A stretch of DNA of 64,000 nucleotides from Kineosporia aurantiaca JCM 3230. GTDB taxonomy: Bacteria; Actinomycetota; Actinomycetes; Actinomycetales; Kineosporiaceae. Position numbers and translations under genes: made by a program. Shown one piece after another: positions 52,481-61,507 of this stretch (the stretch's first letter is position 1; every line of letters starts with the position of its first letter). The notes beneath the pieces are model-generated. The model saw nothing but the letters and a program-made list of their open reading frames with translations, was not told the origin of the DNA and did no database searches. The stretch is from the NCBI GenBank assembly GCA_000719025.1, contig JODP01000003.1, positions 310,001 to 374,000 of the forward strand. The letters run 5' to 3'.

Positions 52481-52818
52481 TCCCCGGCACCCGCCGCGCC
52501 TCAGCGCTACTGGCCGAGGGGATGAACGGATGCTCGTCAGGTCCGCTGATCTGGGCCCGGAAACGCGGTTACTCGGCGGGTATGAACAATGACTATGTGT
52601 AGAGTGAGCGCGCTGTCGAGGGGACGGCGTCAGCGGTGTGGGCCGGGGGGCCCATGGGATCGGCATCGCCGACGTCGCGCCAGCTCAGCGGGCACGGCCG
52701 ACGCCCATTCCGGGCGTTGTGCCGCTGACCGGCGCACCACCAATGTCGGGGGACCGGTTGGTGCGTCGGTCAGCGCTCGCTGCCGTGGTTGTTCGCTGTC
52801 CTACCCCGAAGGATCGAA
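52481..52818 (+). promoter_or_regulatory. Structured upstream region of the lycopene cyclase gene
   Basis: A 338-bp non-coding stretch. It contains a hairpin at 52699-52719 (8 bp, loop ATTCC) and a larger one with arms 52725-52739 and 52759-52773: 15 bp with a single G-T pair, around a 19-nt loop, ending 45 bp before the ATG. These may be a leader structure or an operator dyad. A TAGAGT sequence near 52604 could be a -10 element. Confidence 0.45.
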
Positions 52819-54105
52819 ATGCCTGTGTCCCGCCGCGGCACCGTGGACAACTCACTCGGACTCTCGGTTCACCACTCGGTGGATGCGGTGAGTCGCCCCG
52901 ACCACGGCGCCGGATCGGTGGTCGACGTAGCGATCGTCGGTGGCGGGGGCGCCGGGCTCAGCCTGGTGCTTGCGCTGGACCAGGCCGTGCGGGTGAGCGG
53001 CCGCCGCCCACCGTCCATCGCCGTCATCGACCCGGTCCGCCGGTCCGGCCAGGATCGAACCTGGTGCTGGTGGGCGTCGGCCGAAGGGCAACCGGAGTGG
53101 ATCACTCCATTGCTCACCCGCACCTGGCCGACGATGATGATTAAGGACGCGCGCGGGCTCGCCGATGCGTACGACCTGAGTCCCCTGCGCTACCAAATGC
53201 TGCGTTCCGCTGACCTTTACGCGGCGGCCGATGCAGCCCTCGAACGCTTGGGCGCAATCCGGATCACCGGCGCCGCAGACCGGGTGAGCGACGGGATGCC
53301 GCACGCAGTGGTCCGGGCCGGTGACGAGCGGGTCATGGCGAGCTGGGTCTTCGACTCCCGTCCCACCCCTCCTTCCGGTCCGGCCGCCACCTCGCTGCTG
53401 CAGCATTTCCGGGGCTGGACCGTGCGTTTCGCTCCGGGCAGCGTGAAGCTGGACCAAAACGTGGCCACACTGATGGATTTCAGCGTTCCGCAACCCGAGC
53501 GGGGTGTTGCCTTCGCCTACAGCCTGCCGTTGTCGGAAGACTCGGCCCTGGTCGAGTACACCGAATTCAGCCCGGCCGTACTGGATTCGGAGCAGTACGA
53601 CGAGGCGCTGCGGTCTTACCTGGCCCGTACGTGGGGTGGCGTGCCGTACACCGTGGAAGAGGTGGAGGACGGCGTGATCCCGATGACCGATGCGACGTTC
53701 GCCCGCCGCACGGGAGACCGGCTGTTCCGGCTCGGCACGGCCGGCGGTGCCACGCGAGCCTCGACCGGATACACCTTCTCGGCGATGCAGCGGCAGGCCG
53801 CCCAGATCGCCGAACTGTTGCTGGAAGGCCGGTTGCCGGTCCCGCCGCGTCCCTACCCGCTGCGTCACCGCTGGATGGACGCGGTGCTCCTGCGCGCGCT
53901 GGATCGCGGGTACGTCGACGGGCCAAAGCTTTTCGCCGGCCTTTTCGCCGACAATCCCAGCGATCGGGTGATCCGGTTCCTGGACGGCACCAGCAGTCCG
54001 GCTGACGAGCTGGCCATCATGAGCTCCACGCCGATGACGGCGATGACCCGTTCGGCCGTGGAGGACGCGACGGGGCGGCTGAAGCGACGGTTCGCCCGGA
54101 GGTAG
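52819..54105 (+). CDS. Lycopene cyclase-family FAD protein
   Basis: A 428-residue flavoprotein of the lycopene beta/epsilon-cyclase family (CrtY/CrtL), which cyclises the ends of lycopene. The dinucleotide-binding motif is VVDVAIVGGGGAGLSLVLAL, followed by IDPVRRSGQDRTWCWW, SWVFDSRP and the conserved RLGTAGGATRASTGYTFSAM. The ATG at 52819 follows AAGGATCGAA, making upstream starts unlikely. No other carotenoid genes are in the window, so it acts on lycopene made elsewhere or on another polyene. Confidence 0.85.
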   Translation: MPVSRRGTVDNSLGLSVHHSVDAVSRPDHGAGSVVDVAIVGGGGAGLSLVLALDQAVRVSGRRPPSIAVIDPVRRSGQDRTWCWWASAEGQPEWITPLLTRTWPTMMIKDARGLADAYDLSPLRYQMLRSADLYAAADAALERLGAIRITGAADRVSDGMPHAVVRAGDERVMASWVFDSRPTPPSGPAATSLLQHFRGWTVRFAPGSVKLDQNVATLMDFSVPQPERGVAFAYSLPLSEDSALVEYTEFSPAVLDSEQYDEALRSYLARTWGGVPYTVEEVEDGVIPMTDATFARRTGDRLFRLGTAGGATRASTGYTFSAMQRQAAQIAELLLEGRLPVPPRPYPLRHRWMDAVLLRALDRGYVDGPKLFAGLFADNPSDRVIRFLDGTSSPADELAIMSSTPMTAMTRSAVEDATGRLKRRFARR

Positions 54106-54264
54106 GCGGTTGTGGCGGACGGTATCGACTGATCACCTGATGTGACAGTACTTCTTTTCCCGTGGCAGAGTCGGTGACCGCAGCAGTCACCTCAGCACCG
54201 AGCGTCCCTTGGTAACCACACTTCGGGATTTGCTCCGGTACGCCGACTTTGGGGAAATCTCACG

Positions 54265-55962
54265 ATGCAGTCGCGGCTCGTCCGGCGTGCCGGTACCGGT
54301 GTTCTGATCAGCGTGATCGCTGGTGGCCTTCTGCTGAGCGCCTCGGCCCGGGCGGGGGCCCAGCCGGTTCGGCTCACCCCGCAGGCGAGCGCGGCGGTCG
54401 ACCGGTACGACAGTCAGAAGCTCAGCTGGCAACCCTGCCTCAGTGCGGCGGACCTGCCCGGCCTGCCACCGGCGTACTACCGGTTGGAGTGCGCCACCAT
54501 GCTCGTCCCTCGGGACTGGGCGGTACCGCAGGCCGGGGTGGACCTCCGGATCAAGGTCAGCCGATTGAGGAGCACCGGTTCCGGACGCCCGGGCATGCTC
54601 TTCACCAACCCCGGCGGTCCCGGGGCCGAAGGGGCCGACCTGCCGTTGCTGCTGGTCAGCGCCGAACGTAAGAAGCTGATGGCCAGCCAGGACGTGTACG
54701 GCATGGACGTCCGCGGCACCGGCGGATCGAGCAACCTGACCTGCGGCGGCGTGCAGGATCTGACCGTCGACCCGCGGGTGCGCACCTCCTCCAGCGTCAA
54801 TCTTCTGCTCGACACCGCCCAGCTCACCGCCCAGGCCTGCGACGTGGCCGGCCAGGAGCTGCTCCCGTACGTGACCACCGCGCAGACCGTGCAGGACGTC
54901 GACCTGCTGCGCCGGATCGCCGGGCACGCCAAGGTGAACTGGCTGGGCTTCTCGGCCGGCACCTGGATGGGCGCGCACTACGCCACGATGTTCCCGGACC
55001 GGGTCGGGCACCTGGTGTTCGACTCCAACGTGGAGTTCACCAGCACCTGGCAGAACGCCTTCGACCTGCAGCCCATGGGTTTCCAGCGGCGTTTCGAGTC
55101 GGACTTCGCCCCCTGGGTGGCGAAGTGGAACAGCGTCTACGGCCTCGGCGCCACGCCTCAGGCGGTGATCGCCAGCTACGAGCGGCTGCGGGCCCGGATG
55201 ACGCCGGACGCCCCGGTCGAGGACGCGGTCGGGCTGGACGAGGTCATCCTCAGCACGATGTACGCCAAGGCGATGTTCCCGGACGCGGCGGCCGCGCTCT
55301 CCGAGCTCAACGGGTATCTACGGGCGCAGAGCAGCGGCCGGTTCCGGACCGCCTCCAAGTACGCGGCGAAGGTCCGGCAGCGGGTGGCCGCCATTGAACC
55401 GACCGGTCTGCAGAAGACCTTCTCGGGTGACGCCTCCTCCTCCGTGTTCCTGGCCGTGACCTGCCAGGACACCGCTTGGAAGGGAAACCGGGCCGGGCTG
55501 GCCGCGAGCTCCGCGGCAACCGGGAAGAAGTACCCGCTGCTCGGCTGGGCGACGGTCGTCCAGCCCTGCTCCTTCTGGGACCGACCGGTCGACCCCGGCC
55601 TGGCCACCCCGACCGGTCAGGGACTTCCGCCCGTGCTGATGGTCCAGTCCGAGCACGACCCGGCAACCCCGATCGAGGGCGCCCGGATCGCCGCCTCGCA
55701 CTTCGCCGGGGCCCGGATGCTGACCGTCACCGGCGAAGGCGATCATGGTCTCTACGCCAGCGGGAACGCCTGTGTGGACCGGAAGGTCGATCGGTTCATC
55801 ATCGAAGGCAAGCTTCCGGCCGAGGGCGCCACCTGCAAGGGCACGGCCATGCCGGATCCCGGCTACGGGGTGATGCGGATGACCGAGGTGCCGACCCGGA
55901 CCACCAACCCGCTGCTGGCCTTGCGGCAGATCAGCGCGCTGGTCAGCCCCGGAAGCGCCTGA
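54265..55962 (+). CDS. Secreted alpha/beta hydrolase, tripeptidyl-aminopeptidase (TAP) type
   Basis: A 565-residue exported hydrolase. Signal peptide at the N-terminus (VLISVIAGGLLLSASARAGA), nucleophile elbow in WLGFSAGTWMGAHYA (Ser), Asp in VQSEHDPATPIEGA and His in VTGEGDHGLYASGNACVD within a TAP-like C-terminal domain. Related Streptomyces enzymes release tripeptides from secreted protein N-termini. The ATG at 54265 lacks a strong Shine-Dalgarno. It converges with copA, the two ORFs overlapping by 20 bp. Confidence 0.85.
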   Translation: MQSRLVRRAGTGVLISVIAGGLLLSASARAGAQPVRLTPQASAAVDRYDSQKLSWQPCLSAADLPGLPPAYYRLECATMLVPRDWAVPQAGVDLRIKVSRLRSTGSGRPGMLFTNPGGPGAEGADLPLLLVSAERKKLMASQDVYGMDVRGTGGSSNLTCGGVQDLTVDPRVRTSSSVNLLLDTAQLTAQACDVAGQELLPYVTTAQTVQDVDLLRRIAGHAKVNWLGFSAGTWMGAHYATMFPDRVGHLVFDSNVEFTSTWQNAFDLQPMGFQRRFESDFAPWVAKWNSVYGLGATPQAVIASYERLRARMTPDAPVEDAVGLDEVILSTMYAKAMFPDAAAALSELNGYLRAQSSGRFRTASKYAAKVRQRVAAIEPTGLQKTFSGDASSSVFLAVTCQDTAWKGNRAGLAASSAATGKKYPLLGWATVVQPCSFWDRPVDPGLATPTGQGLPPVLMVQSEHDPATPIEGARIAASHFAGARMLTVTGEGDHGLYASGNACVDRKVDRFIIEGKLPAEGATCKGTAMPDPGYGVMRMTEVPTRTTNPLLALRQISALVSPGSA

Positions 55963-58075
55963 GCCGCAGCGAGTTGGTCACCACGGCGACACTGCTCAAC
56001 GCCATGGCCAGTCCCGCGATCATCGGGTTGAGCAGGCCGAACGCCGCCAGAGGGAGTGCCGCCAGGTTGTAGCCGAAGGCCCAGGCCAGGTTCTGCCGCA
56101 CGATCCGGGACGTCGCCCGGGACAGCCGGATGGCCTGCGGAACGGTTGCCATCTCGCCTCTAACCAGCGTGATGTCGCCCGCCTCCATCGCTGCGTCGGT
56201 TCCCGTCCCGAGCGCCAACCCAAGCCGAGCGGTGGCCAGCGCGGCCGCGTCGTTCACGCCGTCGCCGACCATCGCCACCCGTCGCCCGGCCGCCTGCAGT
56301 CGCTCGACGATCGCGACCTTCTCTTCCGGCATCAGTTCGGCGTACACGTCGTCCGGCGCGATTCCGACCGAAGTAGCCACGGCTCGAGCAGTGGACGCGT
56401 TGTCTCCGGTGGCCAGGATCGGAGTCAGTCCCAGCTCGCGGAGTTGGGTGACGGCCTCACGGGCGCCCGGCTTGATCGTGTCGGCAATGGTGAACACGGC
56501 GGCCGGCTGGTCGTCGATCCAGGTGACGATCGCGGTGCGGCCCTCGGAGTTCGTGACCGCGTCCTGGAGTTTTTCCGGAAGCCCCGGAACCCAGCTCGGG
56601 CGCCCAACGCGTACCCGGCGTCCTTCAACGGTGCCCTCGACGCCCAGGCCGCGGGTGCTGCCGAAACTGGTCACCGGTGGGAGGTTTCCTGCGAAAGCGG
56701 CCACGACGGCCCGTCCCAGCGGATGCTCTCCGGCGTGCTCCACGGCCGCGGCCAGACGCAGCACCTCGTCCCGATCGAACCCGTCGGCGACCCCGACGTC
56801 CGTCAGGCTCATCCGTCCTTCGGTCAGCGTGCCGGTCTTGTCCAGCACGATCACGTCGACCAGCTGGGCGTCTTCCAAGGTCTGCGGCCCGCGGATCAGG
56901 ATGCCGAGCTGAGCGCCGCGCCCGGTGCCCACCAGCAACGCCGTCGGAATGGCCAGACCCAGCGCACAGGGGCACGCGATGATCAGCACTGAGACCGCGG
57001 CGATCCCGGCGGCCTGGCCGTCTCCGGTGATCAGCAGCCACAGCGCCAGGGTGGCCACGGCCAGCACCAGCACGACGGGGACGAACACGCTCGAGACCCG
57101 GTCGGCCAGGCGCTGCGCCCGGGCCTTGCCGGACTGCGCCTCCTGAACGATGCGGGTGATCCGGGCCAGCGTGGTGTCCGCCCCGACCCGTGTCGCCCGC
57201 ACCACGATCCGCCCGCTGTCGTTCACGCAGGCCCCGGTCACGGTTGATCCCGGTTTCACGTGAATCGGCAGCGGCTCGCCGGTGAGCATGGACTCGTCCA
57301 CGTCACTGCTGCCCTCGGTCACCACCCCGTCCGTACCGATCCGCTCACCCGGGCGGACCACGAAAAGGTCTCCCACGGCCAGGTCTTCGGCCTTTGCCGG
57401 GACCTCCTCGCCGTCCCGGAGCAGGGTGACGTGACCGGCGCCCAGATCGAGCAGGGCCCGCAGGGCGGCTCCCGAACTTCGCCGGGCCCGGGCTTCCAGC
57501 AGCCGCCCGGTCAACAGGAAAGTGGTCACCACGGTGGCAATTTCGAGGTACGGCTCACCGTCGTCCAGGATCAGCGTGCCCACCGACCAGAGGGTGGCGG
57601 TGACGATGCCGATCGAGACCAGCGTGTCCATGGTGGCGGCGCCGTGCCGGGCATTGATCGCCGTGGCCCGGTGGAACGGCCAGGCGGCCCAGGTGACGAC
57701 CGGCAGCGCCAGCGCCAGCGCGACCCAGCCCCAGCCGTCGAACTTCGCGGCCGGGACCATGGAGAGCACGACGACCGGAACGGTGAGGATAGTGGCCAGG
57801 ATCAGGCGCGGCCGGAGAATGTTCTCCCGTTCCGGTGCAGCGGTTTCCGGGATCTGGGCCCGATACCCGGTGGCCTCGACGGTGTGGATCAGATCCTCGT
57901 CGCTCACCCCCTTCGCGACCAGGACGTGCGCGCGCTCGGTGGCCAGATTGACGGTCGCCTCCACCCCGTCCATCCGGTTCAGCTTCTTCTCCACCCGCGT
58001 CGCGCAGCTCGCGCAGGTCATCCCCCCAATGGCCAGCTCGACCCGGCGCTGGGCCGCTTCGGTCCGGGTGGACAC
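55943..58075 (-). CDS. copA: Copper-translocating P-type ATPase
   Basis: A 710-residue P1B-type ATPase that exports Cu(I). It has an N-terminal heavy-metal domain with GGMTCASCATRVEKKL, the transmembrane CPC metal motif in IIACPCALGLAIP, the phosphorylated Asp in VLDKTGTLTEG, the HP pair EHAGEHPLGRA and the hinge VGDGVNDAAAL. The GTG at 58075 lies just after the copZ stop with GAGG upstream, so the two are coupled. Last gene of the csoR-copZ-copA operon. Confidence 0.94.
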   Translation of the reverse strand: MSTRTEAAQRRVELAIGGMTCASCATRVEKKLNRMDGVEATVNLATERAHVLVAKGVSDEDLIHTVEATGYRAQIPETAAPERENILRPRLILATILTVPVVVLSMVPAAKFDGWGWVALALALPVVTWAAWPFHRATAINARHGAATMDTLVSIGIVTATLWSVGTLILDDGEPYLEIATVVTTFLLTGRLLEARARRSSGAALRALLDLGAGHVTLLRDGEEVPAKAEDLAVGDLFVVRPGERIGTDGVVTEGSSDVDESMLTGEPLPIHVKPGSTVTGACVNDSGRIVVRATRVGADTTLARITRIVQEAQSGKARAQRLADRVSSVFVPVVLVLAVATLALWLLITGDGQAAGIAAVSVLIIACPCALGLAIPTALLVGTGRGAQLGILIRGPQTLEDAQLVDVIVLDKTGTLTEGRMSLTDVGVADGFDRDEVLRLAAAVEHAGEHPLGRAVVAAFAGNLPPVTSFGSTRGLGVEGTVEGRRVRVGRPSWVPGLPEKLQDAVTNSEGRTAIVTWIDDQPAAVFTIADTIKPGAREAVTQLRELGLTPILATGDNASTARAVATSVGIAPDDVYAELMPEEKVAIVERLQAAGRRVAMVGDGVNDAAALATARLGLALGTGTDAAMEAGDITLVRGEMATVPQAIRLSRATSRIVRQNLAWAFGYNLAALPLAAFGLLNPMIAGLAMALSSVAVVTNSLRLRRFRG

Positions 58076-58076
58076 C

Positions 58077-58298
58077 TCAGGACCTCGGGGCGAGCTCGTA
58101 CCCGGCCTCATCAACGGCCGCGGCAACGGCGGCCGGGTCCAGGTCGGACTCGCTGCTGATGGTGACCGGGGTGATTCCGCCCGCCTGCAGGTCGATCGCG
58201 ACCGCGGTCACCCCCGGGAGCGTGGACAGTTCGGCATTGACCGCGGAAACGCAGTGGGCGCAGGTCATTCCGGTGACTTCGATGACAGTGGTGGTCAT
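58077..58298 (-). CDS. copZ: Copper chaperone CopZ
   Basis: A 73-residue heavy-metal-associated protein with VTGMTCAHCVSAV carrying the CxxC copper site. It delivers Cu(I) to CopA and CsoR in the cytoplasm. The ATG at 58298 with AAGGA upstream is preferred over the longer open frame. It lies between csoR and copA on the same strand, 25 bp from csoR. Confidence 0.93.
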   Translation of the reverse strand: MTTTVIEVTGMTCAHCVSAVNAELSTLPGVTAVAIDLQAGGITPVTISSESDLDPAAVAAAVDEAGYELAPRS

Positions 58299-58323
58299 GT
58301 GAATTGCTTCCTTCTGGGGGTGT

Positions 58324-58605
58324 TCAGCTACGGACGAGTCGGGCAATGGCGTCGGCGGCCTCCGCGATCTTCACCCGGGCCTCGTCGTCGCCTTGCCGCG
58401 CGGCCTCGACCACGCAGTGCGACATGTGATCCTCGAGCAGCCCCAGGCTGACCGCCTGCAGCGCCTTGGTGACCGCCGCGACCTGGGTCAGGACGTCGAT
58501 GCAGTACGTGTCCTCGTCGACCATCCGCTGCAACCCGCGTACCTGACCCTCGATCCGGCGCAATCGCTTGAGGTAGTCGTCCTTCGTGCCGGCATATCCA
58601 GCCAT
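58324..58605 (-). CDS. csoR: Copper-sensing repressor CsoR
   Basis: A 93-residue CsoR/RcnR-family helical repressor (DYLKRLRRIEGQVRGLQRMV) with the Cu(I) ligands Cys in DTYCIDVLTQ and His/Cys in HMSHCV. It releases DNA on binding Cu(I), switching on the cop genes. The ATG at 58605 has AAGGAG 5 nt upstream; the GTG at 58611 overlaps that signal. First in the operon and preceded by its operator. Confidence 0.93.
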   Translation of the reverse strand: MAGYAGTKDDYLKRLRRIEGQVRGLQRMVDEDTYCIDVLTQVAAVTKALQAVSLGLLEDHMSHCVVEAARQGDDEARVKIAEAADAIARLVRS

Positions 58606-58628
58606 GCCCACTCCTTCGTCCGGAACCC

Positions 58629-58643
58629 TACCCCCCTAGGGTA
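58629..58643. promoter_or_regulatory. CsoR operator
   Basis: TACCCCCCTAGGGTA is an imperfect dyad of the known CsoR type (TACCC and GGGTA arms around a G/C tract) placed 24 bp upstream of csoR, in the gap to the divergent hydrolase. It probably gives autoregulation of csoR-copZ-copA. Confidence 0.7.
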
Positions 58644-58746
58644 TGCGACGGCGCAAGTCGGCCGTTCGGGGCCCACGAATTGCGAACCCCGCGGCCCTCG
58701 CCAACCTGGGTTCGGTAGTCCCGTCCGGCTCCTGGAGGCAGACTCC

Positions 58747-59499
58747 GTGCGCACAAACCCCGTGGTCCTGGTCAACGGCAACCCCGAATCGGTTGCCGTC
58801 TGGGATCTCCTGGCCGACCGGCTCAACCGCACCGACATCGTCCGTCGGTCTCCGCCCGGCTTCGGAGCACCGCTCTCCGAGCAGTTCCCGAGCACCGTCA
58901 TCGGCTATCGGGACTGGCTCGTCGCCGAATTGGAGCAACTGGACGGACCGGTCGATCTGGTGGGCCACGATGTCGGGGGCAGCACGGTGCTCGGCGTCGC
59001 CATGACCCGGCCGGATCTGATCCGGACCTGGGTCAGCGACTCCGTGGGCGTGTTCGATCCGGACTACACCTGGCACGACCTGGCTCGGACCTGGCAGACG
59101 CCGGGAGCCGGCGAGGCCTCTGTCGAGGAGTTACTCGGGGGCGGAATCGAGCAGCGGGTGGCCCGGATGACGGCGCAAGGTCTGCCCGAGGTGATCGCGC
59201 AGCGGATCGGGCCGGCCCAGGGGCCGGAGATGGGGCAGGCCATTCTCGGCTTCTACCGTTCGGCCGCCCAGCCGGTCATGGCCGAACTCGGGCAGAACCT
59301 GGAGGCCGCCCGGGCCCGGCCCGGGCTGGCGGTCCTCGGCACCACGGACCGGTTCGTCGGGTCCGAGGAGATGCGCAGGTGGTCGGCCGCCCGCGCCGGG
59401 GCCGAGGTGGTCACCCTGGAGGGCGTCGGGCACTGGTGGATGGCCCAGGCGCCGCAGCTCAGCGCCCAGGCCCTCGAGAAGTTCTGGGCGAGTGCCTAG
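58747..59499 (+). CDS. Alpha/beta hydrolase with aspartate nucleophile
   Basis: A 250-residue alpha/beta-fold hydrolase. The nucleophile elbow is VGHDVGGSTVLG, with Asp in place of Ser as in haloalkane dehalogenases and epoxide hydrolases. A late His is in EGVGHWWMAQAP and an acidic residue in LGTTDRFVG. The HDVGG motif is the visible argument for dehalogenase or epoxide-hydrolase chemistry; the substrate is unknown. The GTG at 58747 has GGAGG 8 nt upstream. Its stop overlaps the purB stop by 4 bp. Confidence 0.82.
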   Translation: MRTNPVVLVNGNPESVAVWDLLADRLNRTDIVRRSPPGFGAPLSEQFPSTVIGYRDWLVAELEQLDGPVDLVGHDVGGSTVLGVAMTRPDLIRTWVSDSVGVFDPDYTWHDLARTWQTPGAGEASVEELLGGGIEQRVARMTAQGLPEVIAQRIGPAQGPEMGQAILGFYRSAAQPVMAELGQNLEAARARPGLAVLGTTDRFVGSEEMRRWSAARAGAEVVTLEGVGHWWMAQAPQLSAQALEKFWASA

Positions 59500-60941
59500 T
59501 TCAGCTCGTCCACCAAGCGGGGGGCCAGACCGATGTACGACCCCGGGGTGAGGTCGATCAGGCGCTTGGCGACATCGTCCGGCAGGCCCAGCCCGGAGAC
59601 GAACTCCCGCATGATCTCCGCGTCCACCTTGCGGCCCCGGGTGAGTTCCTTCAGCCGCTCGTAGGGCTGCTCCAGGCCGTGCACCCGCATTACCGACTGA
59701 ACCGCCTCGCCGAGGACCTCCCAGGTGGCGTCGAGGTCGCGGGCCAGGGCCTCCGGGTCGGCGTCCAGCCCGGCCAGGCCCTTGCGGGCGTTCTCGATGG
59801 CCAGCAGCGAGTGGCCGAAGGCGGTGCCGATGTTGCGCTGCATCGAGCTGTCGGTCAGGTCGCGCTGCAGCCGGGAGGTGACCAGGGTGGACTCCAGCAC
59901 GCCGAACAGGCCGTTGCTGACTTCCAGGTTGGCCTCGGCGTTCTCGAAGCGGATCGGGTTGACCTTGTGCGGCATGGTCGAGGAACCGACCGTGCCCTGG
60001 CCCCGGACCTGGATGAAGTAGCCGATCGAGATGTACGTCCAGACGTCGGTGCAGAGGTTGTGCAGCACCCGGTTGAACCGGGCGACGTCCGAGTAGAGCT
60101 CGGCCTGCCAGTCGTGCGACTCGATCTGGGTGGTCAGCGGGTTCCAGGTCAGGCCGAGGTGCTCGACGAAGCTCTTCGAGACGGCGATCCAGTCGGTGTC
60201 CGGAGCCCCCGCGACGTGCGCCGAGTAGGTGCCGGTGGCGCCGTTGATCTTGCCCAGGAACTCGGTCTTGTCGATCCGGCGCAGCTGCCGGCCCAGGCGG
60301 TGGGCGAGCACCGCCATCTCCTTGCCGAGCGTGGTCGGGGTGGCCGGCTGACCGTGGGTGCGGGCCAGCATCGGCAGGTCGCGCAGGGTGTCGGCCATGT
60401 CGGCGACGTCCTCGTGCAGCGCCCAGGCGGCGGGCAGCCAGACCAGGGCCACCGCGTCCCGCACCATCAGCGCGTAGCTCAGGTTGTTGATGTCCTCGCT
60501 GGTGCAGAACAGATGGACGATCTCGGTCAGATCGGCGAGGGAGTTGCCCTCCATCCGCTTCTTCACGTAGTACTCGACGGCCTTGACGTCGTGCAGGGTG
60601 ACCCGCTCGGTCTCGGCCAGCTCGGCGACGCTGTCGGCGTCGAAGTCGGTGGCGATGCCGCGCAGGTGGGCGATCTCCTCCGGGGTGAGCCGCCGGACGC
60701 CGGGCACCGAGCCGGTCTCGGCCAGGTGGATCAGCCACTCCACCTCGACGTGCACCCGGCGCTGGTTCAGCGCGGCCTCCGACAGGTGCTGCGCCAGCGG
60801 CGCGACCGTGGACCGGTACCGCCCGTCGAGCGGGCCCAGGGCCACGTCGTCGCCGAGCACGTTCGGCGTGTGGTTGAGCCGGCCGGGCTGGTGCAGGGAC
60901 TGTCCGGGGCGCGGAGTGCTGAGCTGCGTCACGTACCCCAT
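59496..60941 (-). CDS. purB: Adenylosuccinate lyase
   Basis: A 481-residue fumarase/aspartase-superfamily enzyme with the signature GSSTMPHKVNPIRFENAEAN. It acts twice in purine synthesis, cleaving SAICAR and adenylosuccinate to release fumarate. Other typical segments are LARTHGQPATPTTLGKEMAV and YFIQVRGQG. The ATG at 60941 is the upstream-most plausible start; the ribosome binding site is poor. Convergent with the alpha/beta hydrolase and divergent from the cupin gene. Confidence 0.93.
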   Translation of the reverse strand: MGYVTQLSTPRPGQSLHQPGRLNHTPNVLGDDVALGPLDGRYRSTVAPLAQHLSEAALNQRRVHVEVEWLIHLAETGSVPGVRRLTPEEIAHLRGIATDFDADSVAELAETERVTLHDVKAVEYYVKKRMEGNSLADLTEIVHLFCTSEDINNLSYALMVRDAVALVWLPAAWALHEDVADMADTLRDLPMLARTHGQPATPTTLGKEMAVLAHRLGRQLRRIDKTEFLGKINGATGTYSAHVAGAPDTDWIAVSKSFVEHLGLTWNPLTTQIESHDWQAELYSDVARFNRVLHNLCTDVWTYISIGYFIQVRGQGTVGSSTMPHKVNPIRFENAEANLEVSNGLFGVLESTLVTSRLQRDLTDSSMQRNIGTAFGHSLLAIENARKGLAGLDADPEALARDLDATWEVLGEAVQSVMRVHGLEQPYERLKELTRGRKVDAEIMREFVSGLGLPDDVAKRLIDLTPGSYIGLAPRLVDELN

Positions 60942-60997
60942 GGTCCCATGGCCAGGGACGCTCCGATTCCCACACCCCCGCCGCTACGGTTGCGCGC

Positions 60998-61444
60998 ATG
61001 CCGACGCTTCCCGAATGGGCCACCGGTCTGAACCTGCAGCAGCATCCTGAGGGCGGCTGGTTCGCCGAGACCTACCGCTCGACCATCGAGCTACCACCCG
61101 AGCAGTTGCCCGCGGGCTACGAAGGACCCCGGGCGCTGGCCACGTCCATCCTGTTCCTGCTGCTACCGGGGGAGACCTCGGCCTGGCACCAGGTCCGGTC
61201 GGACGAGCTGTGGATCCATCAGCGGGGCGGTCCGCTCGCCCTCGGCCTGGGCGGTTCGCAGGAGGCCGGGCCCGGTCCGGCGATCGAGTCCGTTCTCGGC
61301 ACCGACGTCGGGCAGAGCCCGCAGCTCCTGGTTCCCGCGCACACCTGGCAGACCGCCCGGCCCGCCGCCGACGAGGCGGTGCTGGTCGGCTGCGTGGTCG
61401 CCCCCGGCTTCGACTACCGGGACTGGCGGCTGGCGCCGTCCTGA
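60998..61444 (+). CDS. Cupin-domain protein (DUF985)
   Basis: A 148-residue cupin: LNLQQHPEGGWFAETYRSTI, LLPGETSAWHQVRSDELWIH with His residues of the barrel, and a C-terminal VAPGFDYRDWRLA that is diagnostic of DUF985. Function unknown, though members resemble epimerase/isomerase cupins. The ATG at 60998 has no strong Shine-Dalgarno. Single gene, ending at a very strong terminator. Confidence 0.82.
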   Translation: MPTLPEWATGLNLQQHPEGGWFAETYRSTIELPPEQLPAGYEGPRALATSILFLLLPGETSAWHQVRSDELWIHQRGGPLALGLGGSQEAGPGPAIESVLGTDVGQSPQLLVPAHTWQTARPAADEAVLVGCVVAPGFDYRDWRLAPS

Positions 61445-61456
61445 GCCGGACACCAA

Positions 61457-61504
61457 AACGGAGAAGGGGAGGTCACGGGCAACCGTGACCTCCCCTTCTC
61501 CGTT
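61457..61504. terminator. Perfect 22-bp bidirectional terminator
   Basis: Arms 61457-61478 and 61483-61504 are fully complementary with a GCAA tetraloop. A's precede and T's follow the stem, so it works in both directions for the convergent cupin and membrane-protein genes. Confidence 0.88.
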
Positions 61505-61507
61505 ACG

